DNA of 64,000 bases from Streptomyces spirodelae (lineage in GTDB: Bacteria; Actinomycetota; Actinomycetes; Streptomycetales; Streptomycetaceae): NCBI RefSeq assembly GCF_017676385.1, contig NZ_JAFFZN010000018.1, positions 93,457-157,456 of the forward strand, in the 5' to 3' direction. Shown in pieces: positions 52,354-60,619 of this stretch. The position numbers were made by a program, and so were the translations under genes. How positions within the stretch are numbered: the first letter of the stretch is position 1; every line of letters begins with the position of its first letter. The notes under the pieces are model-generated. The model worked only from the letters and a program-made list of their open reading frames with translations, had not been told where the DNA came from and ran no database searches.

Positions 52354-53610
52354 ATGGCACCCGATATCGTCCAGACCCGCACGACGCCCCAGAGCGCACC
52401 CGCCTCCGCCGCATCCGGCAGCCGCCGGGTCCTGATCTCCGGCGCGAGTGTGGCAGGACCCGCCCTCGCCTACTGGCTCAACCGGTACGGCTTCCGCGTC
52501 ACGGTCGTGGAGCGGGCCCCGGCCCTGCGCCCCGGCGGCCAGGCCATCGACGTACGTGGTCCGGCGGTCGAGGTGGCGCGGCGCATGGGCGTACTGGACG
52601 AGCTCCGTGCGCACGCGACCGACCTGCGCGGCATCTCCGTACTGGATGAGGACGGCAACGAAACCTTCCGCAGCACCGAGTACACCGCCAGCGGCGGTCG
52701 CCTCGACCGCGACGACATCGAGATCCTCCGCGACGACCTGGCCCGGATCCTGGTGGCAGCCTCGGGCCCCGGGGTCGAGTACGTCTTCGACGACTCGATA
52801 GCCCAGCTCGACGACGGCCAGGACGAGATCCGGGTGCGCTTCGCGAGCGGACAGGAGCGCGCGTTCGACATCGTCGTCGCTGCCGACGGCGTCCACTCGC
52901 AGACGCGAGCCCTGGCCTTCGGGTCGGAGGAGGACTACCTGCGGCCCCTGACCGGGCACCTCGGCGTATGGACGGCTCCCAACATCCTCGACCTCGACCG
53001 CTGGCAGATCGCCTACCGCACTCGGGACGAGCAGGCGTGGGGCTGCCTGGTGATGAGCGTACGCAAGAACTCCGAACTGCGGGTCTACGTCGGTCTGGAC
53101 GGGCTGGACCACCGCGACCCGGCGCTGCGCGATCCGGAGGCGCAGAAGCGGCTGATCGCCGAACGGTACGGAAACGCAGGCTGGGAACTGCCCCGCCTCC
53201 TGAGGTACATGTGGTCGGCGCCCGACTTCCACTTCGACGGCGGGGCGCAGATCCACATGGACACCTGGTCGACGGGCCGGGTGGTGCTGCTCGGCGACGC
53301 GGGATACTGCGGCTCTCCCGCCTCGGGCCAGGGCACCAGCATGGCCATGGTCGGCGCCTATGTGCTGGCCGGAGAGCTCAAGGCAGCCGACGGCGACGAC
53401 CGCGCCGCCTTCGCCGCCTACGAGCGCGAACTGCGGCCCTGGGTCACCGCCAACCAGGCGCTGGCAGACCTGCAGATGGCGCGGGCTCACAGCGATGCGG
53501 GGGACACGGACACCGGAGGAAACGACGGGCACGAGGACTCCCCGATGACGACGACCGTGGACGACGACTACTACTCGGTCGTGGACGACTTCACCGTCCG
53601 CGACTACTGA
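52354..53610 (+). CDS. FAD-dependent aromatic hydroxylase-type monooxygenase
   Basis: A 418-residue class A flavoprotein monooxygenase. The Rossmann loop is ISGASVAGPALAYWL near residue 35; the DG motif is VVAADGVHSQTR; the GD motif is LLGDAGYCGSPASGQG. It uses NAD(P)H and O2 to hydroxylate aromatics, antibiotics or related compounds; TetX-like and rifampicin monooxygenases share this form. GAAGGGG precedes the ATG at 52354. It is monocistronic with a strong terminator after it. An acidic tail with DDDYYSVVDD follows the fold. Confidence 0.88.
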   Translation: MAPDIVQTRTTPQSAPASAASGSRRVLISGASVAGPALAYWLNRYGFRVTVVERAPALRPGGQAIDVRGPAVEVARRMGVLDELRAHATDLRGISVLDEDGNETFRSTEYTASGGRLDRDDIEILRDDLARILVAASGPGVEYVFDDSIAQLDDGQDEIRVRFASGQERAFDIVVAADGVHSQTRALAFGSEEDYLRPLTGHLGVWTAPNILDLDRWQIAYRTRDEQAWGCLVMSVRKNSELRVYVGLDGLDHRDPALRDPEAQKRLIAERYGNAGWELPRLLRYMWSAPDFHFDGGAQIHMDTWSTGRVVLLGDAGYCGSPASGQGTSMAMVGAYVLAGELKAADGDDRAAFAAYERELRPWVTANQALADLQMARAHSDAGDTDTGGNDGHEDSPMTTTVDDDYYSVVDDFTVRDY

Positions 53611-53652
53611 GAGCCGCCGGGGCGCGCGGAGTTCCCGTGACGCCCGGTGTGT

Positions 53653-53702
53653 ATGCGAAGGAGCGGGTGGGAGGTGTTTCTCCCATCCGCTCCTTGTCGC
53701 AT
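53653..53702. terminator. Long hairpin terminator, bidirectional
   Basis: A 16-bp stem with one G-T pair (AGGAGCGGGTGGGAG region) and a GTGTTT loop is extended by ATGCGA/TCGCAT with one bulged base. It separates the convergent monooxygenase and transglycosylase genes. Confidence 0.9.
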
Positions 53703-53734
53703 GCGGGGTGTTGCGGTGTGGCCTGGGTGTGGGC

Positions 53735-54316
53735 TCAGTAGGCGGAGTCGACGTTGTCCATGGAGCCGTAGCGGTCGGCTGCGTAGTTGCAGGCGGCGAC
53801 GATGTTGGCGACGGGGTCGGTGAGCTTGTCGGGGGTTCCTTCGACGTGGTAGCGGTCGAAGGTGGGCTGGATCACCTGGAGGAGGCCCTTGGAGGGGGTG
53901 CCCTTCTTCGCGTTGATGTCCCAGTCGTTGACCGCGTTGGGGTCACCGGCCGACTCGCGGATGATGTTGCGCTTGATGCCGTCGTAGGAGCCGGGGATGC
54001 CGTGCTCCTTCATGATCGCGCGGGCCTCGCGGATCCACCCGTCCAGATCGTCCGCGTACTCCTGGCCACCAGCCTGCTTGCCATCGGCCTTGCTGTCGGC
54101 CTTGCTGTCGGCCTTGGCGTGGGCGGCCTGGGCGGTCAGGTGCTGGGCGGTGGAGGCGGCACTGGCGATCGCGGGACGGGCCTCGTGCTTGCCGGCCTCG
54201 GCAGCGTGCGCGGTACCGGCCAGCGCGGTGGTGGCGATACCGGCCGTACCCACAGCAGTCACAGCGGCAGCGGCCAGCCGGCGGGTGGGCTTGAGAGAAC
54301 GCAGAGCAGTACGCAT
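53735..54316 (-). CDS. Secreted lytic transglycosylase (SLT domain)
   Basis: A 193-residue exported cell-wall enzyme. The signal peptide ends in AHA near residue 38. An Ala/Lys/Asp linker contains KADSKADSKADGK. The SLT domain has the catalytic Glu in IIRESAGDPNA and the motif SKGLLQVIQPTF; a C-terminal NYAADRYGS closes it. It cleaves peptidoglycan glycan strands during growth or germination. The ATG at 54316 begins the signal peptide. The leader carries a c-di-AMP riboswitch-like element, as known for such hydrolases in Streptomyces. Confidence 0.92.
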   Translation of the reverse strand: MRTALRSLKPTRRLAAAAVTAVGTAGIATTALAGTAHAAEAGKHEARPAIASAASTAQHLTAQAAHAKADSKADSKADGKQAGGQEYADDLDGWIREARAIMKEHGIPGSYDGIKRNIIRESAGDPNAVNDWDINAKKGTPSKGLLQVIQPTFDRYHVEGTPDKLTDPVANIVAACNYAADRYGSMDNVDSAY

Positions 54317-54324
54317 GCGAGCAA

Positions 54325-54470
54325 AGAGCCTTCCAGTGGGGGGACGTTCCGGCCGCGTCCTCCGGGGCGCCCCGTGAGGAGGCGTGCATCCCGGTCCCGT
54401 CGCGACCTGGCACCCACCCTGGGAACCGGCTCCCCCGCCCGACAACTGTGTGACCTACGACCCCGCATAG
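54325..54470 (-). ncRNA. Putative ydaO-type c-di-AMP riboswitch
   Basis: On the minus strand the leader reads CGGGGGAGCCGGTTCCC, then AGGGTGGGTGCC, and later GGAACGTCCCCCC before GGAAGG. The first blocks resemble the conserved core of actinobacterial ydaO leaders, which precede Rpf and transglycosylase genes and shut them off when c-di-AMP is bound. The usual GGGGUGAAU core is not perfect. A covariance search was not possible. Confidence 0.5.
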
Positions 54471-54604
54471 TCCCCACCACACAGCCGGGCCGACCACTCC
54501 CCACCCCCTCGGGCACATCCGCAACCGGCACCTACGAACCCGCCACATGAGTGACCTGCACCCTATGGGCGGCCTCACATCACGCGCCCTCATGCCATGC
54601 GAGG

Positions 54605-54639
54605 ACGGTGCGTACCGCCAGAGACTGGGTACGCACCGT
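54605..54639 (-). terminator. 12-bp perfect hairpin after the proline-rich ORF
   Basis: ACGGTGCGTACC pairs with GGTACGCACCGT around an 11-base loop. It lies 20-50 bases downstream of the minus-strand proline-rich frame, supporting that frame as transcribed. Confidence 0.7.
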
Positions 54640-54657
54640 TACGCCGTCACCGCGCTC

Positions 54658-54945
54658 TCAGGCTCTCTCCTCCCGGGGAGTGGGCACCGGGATGGGGACC
54701 GGATCAGGCGCCGGGCCCGGCGCGGGCCCCGGAGTGGGGGGCTGCGGATTGGGCGGTACGGGGTCCGGCTCGGGCCGTGGGGGCTGGGGCGGCACCGGAT
54801 CGGGCTCCGAAGGAGGTTCCGGGCCCGGCGCGGGCCCGGGCCCTGGCCCGGGTGGCCCGGGGCCAGGGCCCGGAGTGGGCGGTTCGGGTTCCCGGCCGGT
54901 CGGCGGCAGGGTTTCGCGCTCCTGGATGTCGGACGGGGCTGCCAT
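54658..54945 (-). CDS. Proline-rich small protein (95 aa)
   Basis: The frame encodes MAAPSDIQERETLPPTGREPEP followed by ~65 residues made almost only of Pro, Gly, Glu, Asp and Val (PGPGP and PDPVP patterns). Similar acidic Pro-rich small proteins occur in Streptomyces. No ribosome site stands out. The protein is disordered and acidic. A downstream terminator is present. Function unknown; it could also be a chance frame in a low-complexity stretch. Confidence 0.5.
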   Translation of the reverse strand: MAAPSDIQERETLPPTGREPEPPTPGPGPGPPGPGPGPAPGPEPPSEPDPVPPQPPRPEPDPVPPNPQPPTPGPAPGPAPDPVPIPVPTPREERA

Positions 54946-55143
54946 GGCGGACTCGCAGCGATGTGAGAAGTGAACACGCTCTGTGCATCCGCCGCTCGTC
55001 GTCGGGTCGGTCGCGGCGCGCGGCGGTATCGGTCTCTCCCCGACGGGTCACCGGGGGTCCGGAGCGCGAAACCGCGTGAAACCGCATGTTCCGTCCTGGC
55101 CTGGTAACTCCGTGGGGCTGCCGAGGCTGCGAGGGAGTCCCGC

Positions 55144-56574
55144 ATGGAGCGCGTGGATGGCATGACGTACGTACAGGAGGGCCCCTACCGGTTCCGTCTG
55201 GAGCAGCAGGGTGGGATGCGGGCTCCCGGTGTGGTGTTCGCGTCCCAGGAACTGCTGCGCGACGCCGAGAAGTCGCTGGAACAGGTCGGCAATGTGGCGA
55301 CGCTGCCGGGCATCGTGGGTGCCTCGTACGCCATGCCCGACATCCACTGGGGCTACGGCTTCCCCATCGGGGGCGTGGCCGCCACCGATGTCGGGGATGG
55401 TGGGGTGATCTCGCCCGGCGGGGTGGGCTTCGACATCTCGTGCGGGGTGCGGCTGCTCGCCGCCGACTGCGACCGGCCGACGCTGGAGCCGGTGCTGCAG
55501 ACGGTGATGGACGGGCTGGGCCGGGCGATTCCGCGCGGTGCGGGGCCAGGCGGAGTCTGGGAGCCCAGTGGTCGGCGGGAACTGGAGGCGGTCCTGGAGG
55601 GCGGCTCCCGCTACGCCGTCGAGCAGGGCCACGGCGAGGAGCGGGACCTGCGGCGCTGTGAGGACGGCGGCGCGGTGGCCGACGCCGATGTGCGCCAGGT
55701 GAGCGAGCGGGCGCGGGAGCGCGGCCTCGTGCAGGTCGGAAGCCTGGGCAGCGCCAATCACTTCCTGGAGGTGCAGCGGGTCACCGAGGTCTACGACGAG
55801 CCGGTCGCCGCCGCGTTCGGGCTGGCCCTGGACCAGGTGTGCGTCATGATCCACTGCGGGTCGCGCGGGCTCGGCCACCAGATCTGCACCGACCATGTGC
55901 GGGCGATGGACAGCGCCATGGCCCGGTACGGCATCCAGGTCCCCGACCGACAACTGGCCTGTACCCCGGCCGACTCGCCGGAGGGGCGAGACTATCTGGG
56001 CGCGATGGCGGCCGCAGCCAACTACGGCCGGGCGAACCGGCAATTGCTCGCCCAGGCCGCGCGCCGGGTCTTCCAGCGCGCGGCCGGTGTCCGGCTCGGC
56101 CTCGCCTACGACGTCTCCCACAACCTCGCCAAGATCGAGACGCATGCCGTGGACGGGGAGCGGCGGCGGCTGTGCGTGCACCGCAAGGGCGCAACCCGGG
56201 CCTTTCCGCCCGGCCACCCGGAGCTGCCCGAGGATCTGCGCGACGTCGGTCAACCAGTCCTCATCCCGGGCACGATGGGGACCGCCTCCTATGTGCTGAC
56301 CGGCGTCCCCGAGGGCGACGCCTTCCACTCCACCTGCCATGGCGCGGGCCGTTCGCTCAGCCGGCATCAGGCCGCACGGACGATCGGCGGCAAGCAACTG
56401 CGCGCACGGCTGGAGGCGGACGGCATAGCGGTCCGTCCGCTGTCCCCCCGCAGTCTGGCCGAGGAGACCCCGGAGGCGTACAAGGACGTCGCGGAGGTGG
56501 TGGAGGCGAGCGAAGGCGCCGGGCTGTGCCGCAAGGTGGCCCGGCTGGTCCCACTCGGCGTGGTCAAGGGCTGA
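55144..56574 (+). CDS. rtcB: RNA-splicing ligase RtcB
   Basis: A 476-residue GTP-dependent RNA ligase. The metal ligands are all present: the Asp and Cys of FDISCGV, His of SANHFLEV, His of IHCGSRGLGH, His of VSHNLAKIE. The guanylated His is in STCHGAGR, and HRKGATRAFPPG is intact. It joins 2',3'-cyclic-phosphate RNA to 5'-OH RNA in repair or splicing. The ATG at 55144 has GAGGGAG upstream; a second ATG at 55162 is possible. It faces the archease gene tail-to-tail with a 64-base gap, an unusual but telling arrangement. Confidence 0.95.
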   Translation: MERVDGMTYVQEGPYRFRLEQQGGMRAPGVVFASQELLRDAEKSLEQVGNVATLPGIVGASYAMPDIHWGYGFPIGGVAATDVGDGGVISPGGVGFDISCGVRLLAADCDRPTLEPVLQTVMDGLGRAIPRGAGPGGVWEPSGRRELEAVLEGGSRYAVEQGHGEERDLRRCEDGGAVADADVRQVSERARERGLVQVGSLGSANHFLEVQRVTEVYDEPVAAAFGLALDQVCVMIHCGSRGLGHQICTDHVRAMDSAMARYGIQVPDRQLACTPADSPEGRDYLGAMAAAANYGRANRQLLAQAARRVFQRAAGVRLGLAYDVSHNLAKIETHAVDGERRRLCVHRKGATRAFPPGHPELPEDLRDVGQPVLIPGTMGTASYVLTGVPEGDAFHSTCHGAGRSLSRHQAARTIGGKQLRARLEADGIAVRPLSPRSLAEETPEAYKDVAEVVEASEGAGLCRKVARLVPLGVVKG

Positions 56575-56638
56575 CCGGCCGACGTCGCAGAACCCGGACC
56601 TCCCGCCGAGGAGGCTCAGAGCTTCCGTCGACGGGGAC

Positions 56639-57157
56639 TCAGACGTCCACCGTCACCGCACACGACCATCCCTCCAGGGCCTGCGCGACGGACAGTTCGC
56701 TCCAGGAGACGGCTTTCGGCGGCGCACCTGCGACCGGCACCGACCCCAGATCCGTCACCGCCATGCGCACAGCGAGGACTTCCCCGGTGCCTGCCGCCGC
56801 ACCACCTGTGGCCGCACTGCTTGCCGCCGTACTCCCGGGGCTCACCACCTCGACCCGTACGGGGACCTCACCGTGCACTTCCAGCCGGAAGATGACCTCC
56901 TCCAGCAGCGCTGCCAGCAGGTCCTCGTCGCGGCGCCCGGTCACCCGCACCTGGCGCACGGCTCCGGGCTCGGCGCCGGCGAGGTCGGCGAAGCACTCGA
57001 CCATGCCCAGCACCGCCTCGGCCAGGCACTCTTCCCGGCTGATGCCCCACGCCTCGAAACGCGCGTCGGCCGTGTGCGGCACCGTGCGGTGCCCGCGCTG
57101 CCGCTGTGCCGCCCGCCGTCGCGGCGCGTGCTTGTCGTCGTCCGCGTCCCCGGGCAT
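56639..57157 (-). CDS. Archease, RtcB cofactor
   Basis: A ~172-residue archease. The N-terminal metal Asp is in HTADARFEAWG, and the C-terminus has KAVSWSELSV and TVDV, matching the conserved Lys and Asp of the metal site. A basic N-terminal extension and an Ala/Ser/Gly insertion near residue 115 are specific to this copy. Archease speeds RtcB guanylation and allows multiple turnover. It is convergent with rtcB. The ATG at 57157 is preferred; a GTG six bases upstream is possible. Confidence 0.87.
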   Translation of the reverse strand: MPGDADDDKHAPRRRAAQRQRGHRTVPHTADARFEAWGISREECLAEAVLGMVECFADLAGAEPGAVRQVRVTGRRDEDLLAALLEEVIFRLEVHGEVPVRVEVVSPGSTAASSAATGGAAAGTGEVLAVRMAVTDLGSVPVAGAPPKAVSWSELSVAQALEGWSCAVTVDV

Positions 57158-57219
57158 GGGCACCGCTCGTCTCCCTGTCTCTCGCTGTTCTCCCGGTCCT
57201 TCGTCGGTTTCCCGCCCTG

Positions 57220-57609
57220 TCAGTCCGCGCGTACGGGCGTATCGCCCCAGGGGCGTCGGCTGTCCCCGGCCGGGACGAGGCCCGCCGCCGCATGAGCGTC
57301 CGGTACCGACAGCGCGATGCGGGCGAAGGGCGTCTGCCCGCGCGTCTCGACGACCACGACCGGCTTCCAGGGGTGGACCGCGACGAAGTCCTGCCCGTCC
57401 CCGTGCTGCCACACGCCGAGGTGCGAGAGCCCGGGCAGATAGCTGGTCCGCTTCGGCGTGCCCCGCAGCGGCCGCCACCAGGCGGTGGCCTCGCCGACCC
57501 GTGAGACGGCGGACAGCGGCACCCGGATCTCACCGTGCCCGGTGGCCAGCTTCTCCCACCATGACGGCCGGACGACCAGGTCGTCCCCGTCGATCAGCAG
57601 CCGTGCCAT
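57220..57609 (-). CDS. Conserved small protein, PH-domain-like
   Basis: A 129-residue soluble protein: MARLLIDGDDLVVRPSWWEK, then strands with WWRPLRGT and DFVAVHPWKPVVVVE. The pattern fits the small Streptomyces family of PH-like, possibly lipid- or protein-binding, domains of unknown role. AGGA lies near the ATG. It is followed on the same strand by archease after 62 bases, so the two may be co-transcribed. Confidence 0.7.
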   Translation of the reverse strand: MARLLIDGDDLVVRPSWWEKLATGHGEIRVPLSAVSRVGEATAWWRPLRGTPKRTSYLPGLSHLGVWQHGDGQDFVAVHPWKPVVVVETRGQTPFARIALSVPDAHAAAGLVPAGDSRRPWGDTPVRAD

Positions 57610-57783
57610 CGTCCTGGTCCCGTCTCGTCGTGCGCGTTTCGCGGTCGGTCCGCCCGTTCCGTTGCCCTCCCTCCAGCCTGGGCCGCGTGCGCCTGGTGCG
57701 CATTCCGGGGCATGCGGGCAGGCCGAAATTCGCACAGTGATCCGACTACCGGTGGGTAGCGGGTGCACATACGCTGTCCGGCC

Positions 57784-58989
57784 ATGACGGACGCACGGAT
57801 GCGCCACGGCCGGGCCGCTCTCGCCTTCAGCTTCCTTGCGCAGGGCATGGCCTTCGCGTTGCTGGTGACGCGCATCCCCGCCGTGCAGGACCGGTACGGG
57901 ATATCGAACGCCCTGTTGCCCGCCTTTCTGGCGGCGGTCCCGGTGCTCGCCGGAGTCGGCAGCGTGGGCGCGGAGCACCTGGTCGAACGCGTACGGCCGA
58001 GCCTGGTACTCCGCTGGTCGCAGCCCGTGGTGCTGCTGTCACTGCTGGGGGTGGCTGCGGTTGAGGGGGTGGCCCAGCTCGCCCTCGCACTCGGCGCCTT
58101 CGGGCTCGCCGTGGGCGCGCTGGACGCCTCCATGAACATGCTCGGGGTGAGCCTCCAGCGCAGCTACGGGCGCAGCATCATGCTGGGTTTCCACGCCGCG
58201 TACAGCCTGGGCGGGATTCTCGGTGCCTCGCTCGCCTGGCTCGGCGCGCACTTGGAGCTGTCGCTCGTGGCCTCCTATCTGCCGGTGGCGGCCGTGCTGT
58301 TGCCCGCCGCGCTGCTGGGCAGCCGCTGGTACGTGGACGCTGCGGCGCCCGGCCCGGCGGACGCGGGCAAGGGGGCGGCGCAGGCGGCGGGCGTGGCAGG
58401 CGCGGGTCCGGGCGCGCGGGAGGCGGCGCCCGCGTTCCGGATGCTGCTCCCGCTGTGCCTGGTGATGACCTTCGCGTACATCGGGGACTCCACCGTCTCC
58501 AACTGGAGCGCGAAGTACCTCCAGGACGTACTGGGCAGTTCGGAGCAGCTGGCCACCGTGCCGTACAACGTCTACATGGCGACCACCCTGATCGGCCGCT
58601 CGCTGGGGGACCTGGGGGTCAGGCGGTTCGGAGCCGTGGCCGTGGTGCGGGGCGGCGCGCTGCTGGCGGCGCTCGGGTTCGGCACGGTGGCGGCGGCCCC
58701 CGGTGCGTGGACGGGCATGCTGGGCTTCACCCTGCTCGGGCTCGGCCTGTGCGTGCTCGTACCGCAGACCTTCGCGGCTGCGGGACGGCTGTTCCCGGGC
58801 GCCTCGGATGCCGCCGTCGCACGGCTCAACGTCTTCAACTACGTCGGCTTCCTCGTCGGATCGCCTCTGGTGGGCGCGCTCGGCGACGCCTGGAACTACC
58901 GCACCGCCATGCTGGTCCCGATGGCGCTGGTGCTGGTCACCCTCGGATACGCCAGGTCCTTCGCACCCCAGCAGCCGGCGCCCGCCTGA
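57784..58989 (+). CDS. MFS transporter
   Basis: A 401-residue, 12-helix permease. FSFLAQGMAFALLVTRIPAVQDRYG opens the first helix pair, and ALDASMNMLGVSLQRSYGRSIMLGFHAAYS matches the same region of the MFS at 42-43 kb, so the two are paralogues. A Gly/Ala-rich loop joins the halves near residue 195. The ATG at 57784 has no clear ribosome site and may be near a transcription start, suggesting a leaderless transcript. Substrate unknown. Confidence 0.83.
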   Translation: MTDARMRHGRAALAFSFLAQGMAFALLVTRIPAVQDRYGISNALLPAFLAAVPVLAGVGSVGAEHLVERVRPSLVLRWSQPVVLLSLLGVAAVEGVAQLALALGAFGLAVGALDASMNMLGVSLQRSYGRSIMLGFHAAYSLGGILGASLAWLGAHLELSLVASYLPVAAVLLPAALLGSRWYVDAAAPGPADAGKGAAQAAGVAGAGPGAREAAPAFRMLLPLCLVMTFAYIGDSTVSNWSAKYLQDVLGSSEQLATVPYNVYMATTLIGRSLGDLGVRRFGAVAVVRGGALLAALGFGTVAAAPGAWTGMLGFTLLGLGLCVLVPQTFAAAGRLFPGASDAAVARLNVFNYVGFLVGSPLVGALGDAWNYRTAMLVPMALVLVTLGYARSFAPQQPAPA

Positions 58990-59040
58990 GCACCGGAACT
59001 CGGAGCACCGGATGTGCGGGCGCGGCGGATATGCGGCCCG

Positions 59041-59796
59041 TCAGTGCTTCTGGAGCGTCTCGGAGAGGAGCGACAGCAGCCGCTCCCAGTGCCGCTCCAG
59101 GGCTGCCGGGGCGAAGGCGGCCGTGTCGGCCATCGTGAAGCCGTGGACCGTGCCCGGATAGACCTCCGAGGTGTAGTCGGCGCCGGCCTCGTCCAGCACC
59201 TTGTTCAGCGTGGCCACGTTCTCGGGCGTCATGGAGCCGTCGTTCTCGGCGTGCCCGAAGTGCATCCGGGCGGTGATCTGTCCGGCGATGCGGTGCGGGC
59301 TGTCCGGCTCGTCCGTGACGACATGGCCCGTGTGGAAGCCGGCCATGGCGCCGACCCGCTCCGGGTACGCGGCCGCCGTACGCATCGCCAGCACGCCGCC
59401 CATGCAGTAGCCGGTCACCCCGGCCTTCCCGTCCCGTGCCTGCGGCTGCCGGGCGAGGAAGTCGAGGTAGGCCCCGGCGTCCCGGACGGCGTTCTCGCTC
59501 GTGTGGGAGCCGAGCAGGGGCAGGACCCGGCCCATGAACGCTTCCCGGTCCTCGCTCCTGCTCAGATCGGGCACCTCGACGACGGGGGCGCGGCCGTGCC
59601 GGTAGAAGACGTTGGGAGCCAGCACGTAGTAGCCGTGCGAGGCCAGTTCGGTGACCATGTCCCGGATCACCGGCCGCAGCCCGATGATGTCCATGTAGAA
59701 GAGCACGGGAGGGTAGCTGCCGTCCTCGTCCGGGCAGGCGGCGAAGGCGTCGGCAGTGCCGTCCGGGGTGCGGATGTCGACGTTCCGGAAGTGCAT
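59041..59796 (-). CDS. Dienelactone hydrolase family protein
   Basis: A 251-residue alpha/beta hydrolase with a cysteine nucleophile: GYCMGGVLAM near residue 125, the Asp in HAENDGSM, and the His in GTVHGFTM. Cys-type DLH enzymes open lactones in aromatic degradation, but many Streptomyces copies have other ester substrates. The ATG at 59796 (MHFRNVDIRTPDG) is the family start. Monocistronic; convergent with the MFS gene. Confidence 0.88.
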   Translation of the reverse strand: MHFRNVDIRTPDGTADAFAACPDEDGSYPPVLFYMDIIGLRPVIRDMVTELASHGYYVLAPNVFYRHGRAPVVEVPDLSRSEDREAFMGRVLPLLGSHTSENAVRDAGAYLDFLARQPQARDGKAGVTGYCMGGVLAMRTAAAYPERVGAMAGFHTGHVVTDEPDSPHRIAGQITARMHFGHAENDGSMTPENVATLNKVLDEAGADYTSEVYPGTVHGFTMADTAAFAPAALERHWERLLSLLSETLQKH

Positions 59797-60121
59797 GAGG
59801 GGTGGCCCTTCTCCGAGGGGTCGGTGACGCGTTCTTGTCCTATCACCGCAGATGCGCCGTGATGTCGTGGGGGCGGCTGAGGCGAGGCCCTCTCCAGGAT
59901 CGATCACTTCCCTGGCGGAAGTGGTCAGTTGGCGAGCTCATTCGGTCAATTTCCCGGTGGCTGCGGCATGTTCCCCCGGAAAATGCCGGAACCCGCGCCG
60001 CACCGCCGGGTATATGCGTAGTGTGAGCCTCACTGTCCGTGGCTGGGGGGTGGCCACTGGTGTTCGATGGGTCATGTTCGGTGGGTCATGTGGTGTGCCG
60101 CGCAGGGGAGGGGAGTGCAGC
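59797..60121. promoter_or_regulatory. 325-base intergenic region with inverted and direct repeats
   Basis: No gene is supported. It holds an inverted repeat GTGAG-C-CTCAC (60023-60033) and two tandem 14-bp units (60061-60088). The promoter for the roadblock island is expected near 59960-60030, where the sequence is least GC-rich. Confidence 0.5.
60061..60088. repeat. Two tandem 14-bp repeats upstream of the roadblock island
   Basis: TGTTCGATGGGTCA is followed directly by TGTTCGGTGGGTCA, with one difference. It ends 33 bases before the first GTG. It could be a regulator site in the 5' leader. Confidence 0.6.
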
Positions 60122-60619
60122 GTGCCCGGAATCGACGAATGCCTCCTGGAGACGATGCGATTGCCCGGCGCGCGCAGTGCCGCCGTGATCGACTGGGTCA
60201 GCGGGCTGGCGCTCGGCGTCGCCGGCGAGGCACCGGGCGGTGACTACGAGGCGGCCGCCTGCGAGACAGCGGAGCTGGCCAGAATGGTCGCCGAGTACCG
60301 CTCGCTCGGCCCTCTCTCCGCTGCCGGACAGCCGGACGGCGCCTCCGCCCCACCGGCGACTGGGACTCCCACAGTGGACGGCGACCGCGTACCGCCCCCA
60401 GAAGCCGTCCCGGCCCCTGCGCCTGTGCACACGGCCGGCCCGGCGCCGGTCGTCGAGGACATCATCACGACGAACAGGGACAGCTACCACCTGCTGCGGT
60501 TCGTACCCGGCGCCCTGGACGGCACCCTCTTCCTCCACTTATGGCTCGCCCGGGACGAGGGCAATCTCGCACTGGCGCGGAGGCGGCTGGCGGAGATAGC
60601 ACAGCGGATGGTCCTTTGA
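60122..60619 (+). CDS. Roadblock/LC7-like protein (first)
   Basis: A 165-residue protein. The first half holds the pattern AVIDWVSGLALGVAG, and the last ~50 residues VVEDIITTNRDSYHLLRFV and ARRRLAEIAQRM. Both match the shorter protein at 62.1 kb, so the two share one fold with a Pro/Ala linker inserted here. Roadblock proteins regulate small GTPases (Streptomyces conservons, MglB). The GTG at 60122 has GGGGAGGGGAG upstream. The next gene overlaps its stop. Confidence 0.7.
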   Translation: MPGIDECLLETMRLPGARSAAVIDWVSGLALGVAGEAPGGDYEAAACETAELARMVAEYRSLGPLSAAGQPDGASAPPATGTPTVDGDRVPPPEAVPAPAPVHTAGPAPVVEDIITTNRDSYHLLRFVPGALDGTLFLHLWLARDEGNLALARRRLAEIAQRMVL

